DNA of 64,000 bases from contig NC_062235.1 in assembly GCF_905475465.1 (NCBI RefSeq), positions 4,970,001 to 5,034,000 of the forward strand. Reading direction: 5' to 3'. The translations under genes and the position numbers were made by a program. The stretch is from Pieris napi (lineage: Eukaryota > Arthropoda > Insecta > Lepidoptera > Pieridae). Positions 24,986 to 35,149 of the stretch are shown piece by piece. The stretch's first letter is position 1. Each line of letters starts with the position of its first letter. The notes under the pieces were generated by a model. The model was not told the DNA's origin. It ran no database searches and worked only from the letters and a program-made list of their open reading frames with translations.

Positions 24986-25014
24986 GGCAAAACAACGTTT
25001 GCCGGGTCAGCTAG
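24986..25014 (+). other. Helitron 3' terminus: hairpin plus CTAG
   Basis: A short stem (GGCAAA paired with TTTGCC) is followed by GGGTCAG and the terminal CTAG. This is the layout expected for the transposition stop signal. The next host base is T, and the host sequence TATTAAT that follows could serve as the branch point for the pigs acceptor 20 bases on. Confidence 0.88.
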
Positions 25015-25041
25015 TATTAATATAAAATTTTCCTATTTCAG

Positions 25042-25258
25042 AACCAGTAATGTCCACTGAGTAACCGAAATCAAGATGGCGGCCGTAGGTGCAGTTCTCC
25101 TGGAATCCAGGCCTTTTAGGCCCTTTAAGTCCTCTGAGGAGTACTTGTATGCCATGAAAGAGGACCTGGCTGAGTGGCTGACAGTCCTGTACCCTGAACT
25201 GAGGATCAATGCTGACAATTTTCTCGATAGATTGGACACTGGCGTCGCTTTGTGCAGG
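25042..25258 (+). CDS. pigs: pigs first coding exon (start of CH domain)
   Basis: The acceptor is a pyrimidine-rich stretch ending in AG at 25040-25041. The start codon I use is ATG at 25076, in the context CAAGATGG, and it gives 61 residues up to the donor GTATGT at 25259 (phase 0). The protein has the FRPFKSSEEY segment and the MKEDLAEWL helix typical of the start of GAS2-like CH domains, then LDTGVALC just before the splice. Bases 25042-25075 are 5' UTR and hold a four-codon upstream ORF (25050-25064). A Helitron ends 27 bp before the acceptor. The reading, domain order and splice phases fit the insect pigs family; the other GAS2-like paralogues (GAS2L1-3) share this exon, so the exact subfamily name is inferred. 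Confidence 0.93.
25050..25064 (+). promoter_or_regulatory. Four-codon upstream ORF in the pigs leader
   Basis: ATG TCC ACT GAG TAA lies in the UTR part of the exon, 11 bases before the main start codon and out of frame with it. The context of this ATG (CAGTAATGT) is weaker than that of the main ATG (CAAGATGG). Upstream ORFs this close usually reduce initiation or act through reinitiation. That role is inferred; the ORF itself is read directly. Confidence 0.55.
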
Positions 25259-25362
25259 GTATGTATACAGTAATATTTAAATGATTCCGGCGTTTACTGA
25301 GGCGATCATGCGTTTACATGAAACAAATATTATAAATTATTTCCAACACACACATACAGTAT

Positions 25363-25596
25363 TTACAATATTCTTAACCTACATAGTATTAATAATGATA
25401 AAAATTTGTTACATAGAAAATTAAAACAAATAAAAAAAGTTGGTCCCTGTGGCAGTGTATCTTTAATGCTGGCATCAATTCCTTGTTGTATTGCGATACT
25501 TATTTGTTGAGCGGGGAAGGCACCAGCTCGGGTGTCATCTGTACCAGGTGCCAACTTTAATAAGCGCCCGTTCACTTGAACCCCAAGGCCCAACAT
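25363..25596 (-). other. Unrecognised open frame, probably repeat-derived
   Basis: The minus strand is open for 77 codons. The first ~50 are compositionally coding-like (VQVNGRLLKLAPGTDDTRAG, AQQISIAIQQGIDASIKDTL), and the last part is AT-rich noise. It begins about 100 bp after the pigs donor, on the opposite strand. I do not recognise a family; a transposon or retrocopy fragment is the likelier explanation. Confidence 0.3.
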
Positions 25597-28500
25597 TCAA
25601 AGCTCCAAAATGAACAAAATCAGAGTCGGAGGAAATACTCTTATATATGAGCCGTTTATATAAAAAGTACAACGTATTTAGTAGAGTATTAGTTCAGAAC
25701 TAATATTTTAACGGTAAATCGAGGTAGATAAATATTGATAGGATGGAATCTTATCTTTAATATGTATTATGCGATTTGAGTCTGAGTTATATTGAACAAT
25801 TAACCGCCACACTATGCCACAGTGGTTGGACCACATAGTTCGGTTCATGGCGAAACAATAATTGTAACCGATTAGTTGGTATATGCTTATCAGCTACTTA
25901 TCAAGAAGATAAAACAAAAATATTCATAAAATATTATTAAGCTCTCACGCTTAGACCATCAAATATTTAGTTCGCGGGAACAAGGCTAAATAAATCTTCG
26001 AGGATAATAGCTCTTGAATAGCGCTGAATCATTTTGTATAACTTTTACCTGTTTTACGTAATTGGAAATATATTGTGACATTGCAATTTACGTAAATGAT
26101 AGTAGCGTTATGTTGTTTACCTTAAAATATATGAAAAGCATAACAACTACATAAATCCATATGTACACCATCATCGCACCATAGTCAATTATTTTTAAAT
26201 AATAAAATAAAATAACAGACCTTCCGTACACCTAAGACAACAATTCACAAATAGAGATAATTTAATGAATAACTCAATCATTATTTTTCGAGGTTATACC
26301 ATACCATGAAGAATAAATAATAATACAAGTTTAAAAAAAGAATTTTAAAATTGATTTCATTATTAACCCCCGCTAATCACAACTTTGGTAAAGCGTTTTG
26401 AGGAAACTAAATAATCTAATAAATTCGCATGTACTGAAAAAATCGAATCGGGACCCGTGTTAGATTAAATAAATATATAATAATTTGAATTTAAGTTTTC
26501 GTGTAGTACAGAAACAGAGGAATTTGCATTAATTTTGATTGACAAATCCTGGCGCTGCTGTATTCTCGGAATTGTCAATTATTTTATTAGTTAAAATCAA
26601 GGTGATCAAATGACAGAATCTGTCAAAAGTACAAGGTCATTGAGGTCTATGATACAATTATTAAAGCAGTTGGGTTCCATTGCTGTTACAGTTAATTAAA
26701 AAGTTTCTTGTCACGATTTTGATATTACCGTGTATAAAAATATGAAATTAAATTTATCCTTTATAATAATTTAAGCACGTTTTTACCAAATTAATAAAGC
26801 TGGTTTGTTAAATAAGGTTGGTACGTTTTAACGGGTCGTTGCCATGGTAACGTCCCGCATAAAACATAAACACATAGTTTGTAACGCTAAACTTCTTAAA
26901 ATATTCCTTTTATGTCTGCTAATGCTGGTGTTTGCCGAGAACCCATCTTTTAAGAATGAATCAGTCGACTGAGCTTAATAAGGATGCATATTTTTATCAA
27001 CATAACGAAAAACCACGTCCAGTAGCGTTGAGCGTTCATATGATTGGTGCATGACCTAAAATCTGAGTGCGGATAGTATGACCTTTGCACAATATGATAA
27101 ACAAATGTGTACACGCGCGATACTGGTCGATACATAAGAAATGTCACGATCCATTGCGAAACTAGGCCTAATCTTAAAATAATTAAATTAATTCATTCAA
27201 TGTCAATGGCGCAATAGTTTATCTGACCGGATGAAGGCTCTGGTGTGATTTTAATTAGCTACGCGGGAAAATCGTTTTTCGTACGAAACCTACGATTTAT
27301 AAGCCAGCCAGCGCGGCGATACATTGATGAAAAGTAAAATAACATGCTTATCGTATCGCGATAAGAGCTATCGAAAGAGGCCAATAAAATATCGATATGA
27401 ACGTGATAACCACTTGACATTATTCAAATCCGGAACCATTTCTTTTTTATCATGTTTGCTTGCATTTTGTCAACAATAATTTGGCGCGGAATTTTAATGA
27501 TTCAATTTTAACGGGGTTAACAGAAAATTTATCTAGAAGTAGCGATCTCAAAGACTACTTATTAATTACTACTTAATAAGATTAATTCAAACAATTAATT
27601 GTTTGAGGTTTTGTGTTTATTCTATACGGTGATACTAACTTGTGTGAAGACATAAGTAAAACTGTATTAGACGGCTCATGACTATTTTTTTAATTTAATG
27701 GTTTGCCCCCTACTATTGAGACTGGTGTATTCTAGTAAATCCTTTGGGGTTGGAGGTTTTAACTTGTCAACGAAGTTTTGGTTTTTTATGCCTTCGATAA
27801 GATTACCTACCTTTTGTTTCAAAAAAAAAAAGTATTTATATCATTACAAACAAACGATTTAAATTACAGGTTACAGTCTTTATAAAATCATGACATAATG
27901 CATATCGATCCCATCTCGGTTTTTTTTTTCAAAAATATTGCCGTCAAATATGTCGACAAGTGACCGTTTTTTTCTTTAGTTTTGTTTATGAGTATGCTAT
28001 GAAATCCAGTGTTTTATTTTAAACGTGACTAATTCGGAAATAAGATATGCCATTAAGAATTTCCTCGTTAGATAGTCTGTAAAAGTGTACATTGACTCAC
28101 TTTCTTAAAACTATACTGAATCATTGGGCGTTACACTTTTAAACACCACGAAAATCTGGGAAAAACCGTTGATTACTAAATAGTAGATTAATTCTATATC
28201 TTTATATATACTTTTATTCTATATTATAGATATTCTATAATCTGTACGTTATTAAAAATATTTTGATTCTTATAACAGCAAATGGCGGCAAAAATACTTG
28301 TGTCAATTGTAAACATCGCTGTCAAAAATATTGTGCCGTGCTTATGGTTCCGTGTAAATTATGATTTGATTTAAGAACATTTTCCAAAACTTACCATAGG
28401 CTTACAATATTCGTCCTATGTGACGTAACACAGCCTTGTCAATGTCGCAAGTTGTCATTAGCGGTTGTCGCAAGAACGTCACTTTGTCTATTTTTACCAT

Positions 28501-29466
28501 TTTACTGTTAAAGAGGTCAAGTCAATTTGGGTGCTTGAGTATTATTTGGAATGCTAAATGGAACTGCTGCTGCATTGATTGAGAATTAGAAGATAATGAG
28601 GGTTTATAATATATGTAGGGGAGCTAGGTGGAGTTTTCAACAGCCGGCTGTATCGGTGCTAATAATATTTTTCGTATGCCTATAAGAATAAAGCCTGAAA
28701 ACTAAAACATATTAACTCTTTATTAATTAATGGAGCGTAGAAAAATAACATTATTTTGCAAAATTTGTTTAACGCAGTTTTTAAATAAAATGCATTTCAA
28801 GATAATCAGGTGACATTTATAAAGCTTACTGTATGATTATTGAATAGTCGAGGTTTATTTGTTTATTAAATTTACATAGTGTTATTGATTTTAATTTATA
28901 CGAGTAGCATACATTTTAAAAACACATTATACAATATTGAAACGCGTTATATTAGTACAATGTTGAAAAGAAATATATATTATGAAAAATTAACTTATCA
29001 GAAGTAAAGTTAAATTAAAAATGTATTGTAAATAATATAAAATAGAAATTTAATAATTATAATATACATACATATAAAACTTCTGTGCGTGTCTTGTAAT
29101 TAAACTCGTCCTAAGCTGGACCGAATTTCATGAAATTTTTGGTGTATGTTCAAGTGGTTTAGATTAATGAATTTTTTTAAGTTTTTATATTTAAAACGTG
29201 TGTACAACGTCTAAAGGTATCGCTAATATTATTACAATAGTTGTATATTTAGAATATCGACTTTTATTAGTCTTTAATATTGAATAGAATAATACAATTA
29301 TTTAAATTTTATGATGTGGTTGTGAGAAACCAAATGTAGGATAAGCTGCGCGTTGTCCTTGGTCGATAGCGATTATTAGCGAAGGCGGAGGCGCCGGCGC
29401 AGGTGGCTTATGCATTGTTTTTCTTTTGTTTATACTAAAATTTATGAGGGCGCGGATTTAATGGTA
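25597..29466. other. Large pigs intron, first part
   Basis: Unique AT-rich sequence apart from the X-box-like site at 26838 and a Helitron-like 5' text at about 29079-29200 (TATAAAACTTCTGTGCGTGTC, GGACCGAATTTCATGAAATTT). No exon was seen. Confidence 0.45.
26838..26851. promoter_or_regulatory. X-box-like site
   Basis: GTTGCCATGGTAAC satisfies the RFX X-box consensus (RYYNYY, two bases, RRNRAC) at every position. It lies in the large pigs intron, about 1.6 kb after the first coding exon. Function is inferred from the motif only. Confidence 0.4.
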
Positions 29467-29792
29467 TATATGTTAACGTAAAATTGTAAACACCGTTAGA
29501 TTGTAATCTATCTCACGAGATTATAAACTGTCGAAAGATTGTGAACCTCAGCGTACTGCTTACAATTTAACGTATTATTATTCGGTAGATTGTACTACAC
29601 TAACTTAGTTATCATTCAAACTTCTTTGGTCAATTACAGATTAATTTTACTTCCCAACAATTTCATATAACTACCGAATAATAATACGTTAATTTGTAAG
29701 CAGTTCGTTGAGGTTCACAATCTTTCGACAGTTTATAATCTCGCGAGATAGATTACAATCTAACGGTTTTTACAATTTTACGGTGACATATA
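29467..29792. mobile_element. Fold-back element with 122-bp arms
   Basis: The arms at 29467-29588 and 29671-29792 are inverted copies with only a few mismatches (CTTACAATTTAACG versus CTTACAAATTAACG, for example), around an 82-bp loop. The outer ends read TATATGT/ACATATA. There is no coding capacity. It lies within the large pigs intron, so its transcript would form a very long hairpin. Confidence 0.82.
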
Positions 29793-30228
29793 CATATAGA
29801 AACATGTTTCGTCTTTATAAGGCACAGGGGTATATAATCACTATCTATTTTCTGATTATGTAAATTGTAAAGTTATATAGTTAATAAAATATTGGAAGTT
29901 TTAAATGCTCAAATCTAATCAAAACTTAAGATGTCCAAAACGGATTTCATGATAATCATGTACCTACATACCCAACATAGTGGCTCCATATGTGGGGACT
30001 AGTTTGTCACAACCATATTTTGGTATAAATTTTGTTGTTATGAAAATAATTTTTTTGACAGATTTTAAGACTTGATTTGACTCCAATTCACGTATGCTTT
30101 ATTATCGCAATTGTTAGATACTACTTGGAATGGATAAAGCGATGCGAATTAAAATGTATCCGAACTTTAGATCCAAACGTACCAAATAACAGCAATTGAA
30201 ATGCAAACCTCGTACTTGTCAGCGAGGC

Positions 30229-30238
30229 GTGACGTCAC
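30229..30238. promoter_or_regulatory. CRE-like palindrome in a CpG-rich patch
   Basis: GTGACGTCAC is a full cAMP-response-element core. It stands in a GC- and CpG-rich stretch (about 30220-30290, with TTTCGCGAAA and CGCGCCC) within AT-rich intron. It could mark an internal promoter or enhancer. Confidence 0.35.
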
Positions 30239-31376
30239 GTCCTAATGTTTCGCGAAACCGCGCCCATTCTACGGAGCTCGCGTAATCGATTGTTCTATAA
30301 TCTATACGTTTCTAGTCTATGCTCTTTATAAATGCGCACGTTTGATGACGTTTGACAATAATTAACGTTAGGATGACATTAAATTTTTGATTGAATTTTG
30401 GAGCCTACAAATTGACAAATGACAAGCCAATAATTGTGTTTATGGAAAATTATATTATAAACATAATCTTGTAATCATTAATCATATTTAAAATAATTAA
30501 TAATAATGATTGTGTATTACAGACAATATTAAGACTTGAGTATTTGTTTCTTTTATCGAACGATTTAAACAATTGGCAAGAATATACACGTTCTCACCGA
30601 TTCCTGAATCCAATTCCCATGAGGCGTTTAGAATTTTAAGCATGGCAACAATGTAAGGAAGCTCGGGGTTTTTGAATTAGATTATGGCAATATTTGGCTA
30701 TTGTATTCAATTGACTGGATTTAAAAAGGCGCATTATTTATTTATTATACTGAAACGTAAACACACATTAAAAAACATAAAAGATGAAAACCATTACATT
30801 ATTATATTGAGATGCGTTCTAGAACATGTTTCACAGATAACTTTATTCAAACTCATTATTTATTATTTTGTAAGATTTTATTTGGTATCTTATTTTGCTC
30901 CTTATATCATGACAGGACCTGCATCAATATGAAAAGTTGCTATACTATCAACTACATATATTGTAGTCCCTTTTAGTGATAAAAGCCTAAATATTGATTA
31001 AGTTTCTATTATTGGTTAAATAAAACCCTTTTATAAACTTCAATTCATTAAAAAGTTTTATTAAACAAACTTTAACACTGAAATGTCATAAAAGAATATT
31101 CCATTTTAATTGTTTTTAATACCATAGAAATCATTACAAAGTAGTTTATAAGTAGCGTTTAAATGTTACAATAATGTAAACAAAATCTTGACGCCGGTTA
31201 CACAAAAAAGGCGTTCACGCCAGACGAAAGTGATCGTAAAAATAGTATTTATCGAAATGACGACCTTTACGCATGCGCAACATATCCGTGCGGAAATCAT
31301 CGGAATGTCAACTTGATTACCTTTCTAGGTCGTTATCGTATAGACCTACTCTAACTTCTTACATGTACTAAAAAGT

Positions 31377-31414
31377 AAAACTAAAGTTCTTAATTAATTA
31401 AGAACTTTAGTTTT
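31377..31414. repeat. 38-bp perfect palindrome
   Basis: Two 19-base arms, AAAACTAAAGTTCTTAATT and its complement, meet with no spacer, centred between 31395 and 31396. Confidence 0.9.
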
Positions 31415-33756
31415 AATCTACGTCAGGATAAAGTATGTTTATTTGATAGTCATAGAGGCAAGTACAATTCTATCGATTACCTTATACCGCCTTGTCGTAC
31501 ATGACAGTCTAAAAAATCTAGAATAACCAGACTGACGCACAATTTTATGCTATTCGTTTATTTAAACATAACAAAGTTTAATAACTATTATTTTCCTAAA
31601 TTTCCTACTAAAATGGCTGTCCTGTAGGCTCGTTTACCCCCCTATCTTATAAAAAAAACATAGCATACACCCAAAAACATATTCGTAATTTTTCTGATCT
31701 CATAACTACGAAACCTGCGCATATCTTTCCACAGTGTAGAGCGTGATATATATAGGTATCATAATCATTGAACTTTATGCTCGCAATAATAATGAAGTCT
31801 GGCTGATAACAACTTGTTTACACCAAAATGCTTTTCATTTTGTATTCCATTATTTAATTTAAACCATAATTGACATTTCATCGCGTCCCGCAAATGATAT
31901 TAACAGACTTCATCTGTTTTCCTTTAATTACTGATGAATAATGGAAATGGAGTCTTTGAACTTTACTGTTTTGTCTGTGGCAGCTGTCAATGTCAATGTA
32001 GAATGTAAATTGTTATTGTCATTGTCCCATAGAATTTTAATTATTTATGATGTAGATACAATTTGAACACGAGTTTCGATGTATTGGGTGGAGGATACCT
32101 TTATCTTTGTCAAACTTCTATGTTCGCTGTTGTTGACGTTGATTGACAAGTTGGGAGCGTAACTTGACATTTGACAACTGAACGAAACATTTATCCATAT
32201 AGATATGAATATTAATGCTATAGAAGAATCTTGCGCCGAAGTAGAAGACATCACCAGGATTATGTTATGACTAATTAGTATCACATCACGTGATATCGCA
32301 TTGATAAATAACAAAGAAATAAAAAATAATAATGAATTCATAACAAAATATGGTGGTGAGAAAATGGATCTGACGATAGTCCCTACACTAGGGAGCTCCT
32401 GTGTTGTGTCTAGGCTCTCTTCCGTGGTACATGAAGCATGTTTAAAACAAAAGGAATATAAGTGATATATAAAAAATATTTTTAATGGTAAAATCAATTA
32501 AACAAATATTTAAAAAATATAACATGATAAGACATATAATTTTATCCATTTTGACTAAACTAGACCTATTAATACAAGTGGACAATGTACATTCCTAAAA
32601 AGTCACTTCCTGGTGAAAAAAAATATTCAGGGTTATAATAAAAAGTTTCCTGTGATTGATCAGCTGTCAGTGAACTGACAGTGACAGTAAGTGTATGCCC
32701 TTAATGGGCGTTTAACTGTCGATTAATGTCAAAATGATTTTATTCGCACTTGAGGCTAGCCGATGACACAGGTTAAGGGCGTTCTCGAGTTCAAATTGAA
32801 GGCTTAAATGATAATTTAGTGAAATTGAGCCATTTTTTGTGTCTTAACTTAATTAAACGCTTTTGCAAATTTTACAAGAACAGGTTTTTTATATTTCGCG
32901 TTAAGTGAAGCTTATTTAAGAGCTATAAATATAACTTTTAATGCGATAAATAATTAATTCAAGCTTTAAAAGCTTTAGTCGTGTAAATGTGCGTATAGGG
33001 CAGGTGCATTTATGCGTTTTTCACAGCGTTTTTTTGTGGTTATGTAGAGAAACGGCTCCCATACATTGAAAGAAATAAAACTATTAGACCTAGGAAAACT
33101 GTGAGTAATAATTTATTCAATAATATCAAGTATTCTTTCTTCTACGTATAGGTATAATATAGTTATGATAATAATAAAAACTCCTTGAGACAACCTTTGG
33201 GGTTGTAATAAATTATAATCCCATGTATATTTTAACTCTATATTAATGCTAAGCAGCAGAAGATATACCATTAATGTCGAATTTAAATGAGTTGCGCGAA
33301 TTTTGTAAATGGTTTCCCCAAATCTTTTGCATTTGCTGCTTAATGAAATAATACAAACATTAGAATTTACACTTTAAATGTATAGATTTAGAGTTTATTT
33401 CACATAAAAATTGATCCCTTCTAATCGGGTATCCAATTGGGGAACCATATTTAGAAGTTTAGTGTGGTTATAGTAACAGCGATTTATTAAAAACATTGAA
33501 ATATATTTTAAATATGTCACAAATATTCTTAATACATTAGGTCAGTCCTAATTAAACTTTGGATTAAAATACCACGATACACTTATTTCATTAAAGTAAT
33601 TTTGAATAAGGAAATTTGTAAAAATAGTCGGAAATAATTTTATTTAGGCTGCGCATCGTGAGCAAAAAAGTATTTTTAAGTAGTCGTGAGCATTGTCGAT
33701 TTAAAGTTATTATATAAAAAAATTATTGGTGGCTATATTATTCTGTAGAAGTATAT

Positions 33757-33882
33757 CCGAACCAATTCGACTTAGTCCTTCAAGAAAAGAGCGTACCAAT
33801 TCTTAAAAGGCCGGAAACGCACTCGCCCTTTGTCGTTGAGATGTCTGAGGGCGGCACTGTCACTTAACCTCCTGCACCTCTC
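33757..33882 (+). repeat. LINE 3' tail, family 1 (copy 3)
   Basis: CCGAACCAATTCGACTTAG, AAGAAAAGAGCGTACCAATT and a diverged end are recognisable. Confidence 0.7.
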
Positions 33883-34419
33883 ATTTGTGATCTAGATACA
33901 ATTTGAACACAATTTTCAAACACGAGTTTTTTTTTTTAACACGAGTTTCAAAAACTATTCTATTCTATAAACAAAAACATTCCGAATACAAGGATATTAC
34001 AAATTGATAAAACAGCATGCATTTAGAAATATAATTTAATAGCGATGAAGTCCGCAAAGCGTAAAAATAGCTGAAAGTAAAACCATACCTCACTATTAAT
34101 GGAGGATGTGCGTCCGAGACCTAGCGGGACTTAACTTCATTTAATTGAACCGATGTCATAACATCTTTCAATATTCATGCATACTATACTGCAAAAAAGT
34201 ATAAACCTAGCCAAGTCTCAGAGACGCGTCTAAGTGCGAACTAAGTCTTCCGCCCGTCAAACGATCATAATTTTGACAGGAGACTCAGTTCGAACTTAAA
34301 ATATTCTTTATGTTCTGATTTCTAATTCTGAAAATATTCTTTGCCAAAATATTGCTACTCAGATATATTTGTAGTAAATTTAAAACAGCGATTCCGATCT
34401 AAATAATTTAAAATTATAT

Positions 34420-34515
34420 AAAACGAATTTTTGTTCCCGCGATCCCAAGGCTGCGAAATCTGAGTTACGGATATTGAGAATACAACGAAATGTCATACAA
34501 AAACGTCGTTACTGA
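34420..34515 (+). repeat. Unclassified repeat (copy 2)
   Basis: It matches 2040-2165: CGCGATCCCAAGG, TACGGATATTGAGA and GTTAC.GAGTA in the same order. Confidence 0.45.
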
Positions 34516-34983
34516 GTACGTGCGCTGATGCTTTATGGTACACGTCAAAAAAGTTTTTGTATGCCGGTAATTAAACTGAAATTTTTATTAAGCTGATATT
34601 TTTATATGAGCCACTTCAGTGACGCTAATTCAACCATCAGATAAATTTCTGTAAATTCTATTGTTTAGGTGAAATTAAGCGGAATTTTTAGAAAGTTATA
34701 CTTTAAAATTTTCCCATTAATTAAATTTGACGTCTCTGAGAACTAATTGTCCTGACTTGAATTGTAATTTTAATAGATTCTCAAGATAATGCAAATTATA
34801 AGTGTGCCTTGGAGTGTGAATTAAACTATTCGGAACCATAAAATGAAGAGGGTTATTTGTGAAAGTCAATCAAATCTGGTTTCAAGAGCTGTTAAACGAT
34901 TTTTTCTGTGTAAAGTTTGACACATTTGACAGTACCCAAGACGGAATTGTCACTAGATACAAATTAGAATATGGTCAACATAA

Positions 34984-35146
34984 AGGCCGATTTACATTAT
35001 CTTAGTGTTTAGGAGAGTGCTTTAGTACAACTTGAAAGGCAAGTTCTTTAGCGTAGCGTTTACTAAAGCAAGTAGCGTTTACATGTTTCAACTAAAGTAC
35101 TATCCTAAAGCACTCTCCTAAACACTAAGATAATGTAAATCGGCCT
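34984..35146. mobile_element. Tourist/Harbinger-like MITE with TAA duplication
   Basis: The ends AGGCCGATTTACATTATC and its complement extend through TTAGTGTTTAGGAGAGTGCTTTAG with no mismatch, over more than 40 bases. TAA flanks both sides (34981-34983, 35147-35149). The centre is about 75 bases long. Confidence 0.85.
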
Positions 35147-35149
35147 TAA

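Larger units (their letters stand above)
19027..25014 (+). mobile_element. Full-length Helitron (5,988 bp), probably recently active
   Basis: The 5' terminus is TC (TCTTATATATAAAATTCTCG...) preceded by A at 19026. The 3' terminus is CTAG at 25011-25014 followed by T, so the element sits between host A and T, as Helitrons do, with no target duplication. A hairpin (GGCAAA/TTTGCC, 24986-25003) stands 7 bases before the terminal CTAG. Inside is a two-domain Rep-helicase gene with a single frameshift. The first ~270 bp are shared with a second, reverse Helitron at about 52370-52636. The element lies in the intron just upstream of the first coding exon of pigs and in the same orientation. Intact ends and an almost clean reading frame suggest a young insertion. 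Confidence 0.93.
29793..33756. other. Large pigs intron, second part
   Basis: It holds the CRE-like patch and the 38-bp palindrome. TAGATACAATTTGAACACGAGTTT at 32052 recurs with changes at 33892. No exon was seen. Confidence 0.45.

Noticed and set aside
32045..32497. 150-codon open frame on the minus strand
   Set aside because: It is hydrophobic and AT-derived with no motif. The plus strand also has weak coding-like text (32206-32465, broken by a stop), so at best this is the shadow of an old relic.
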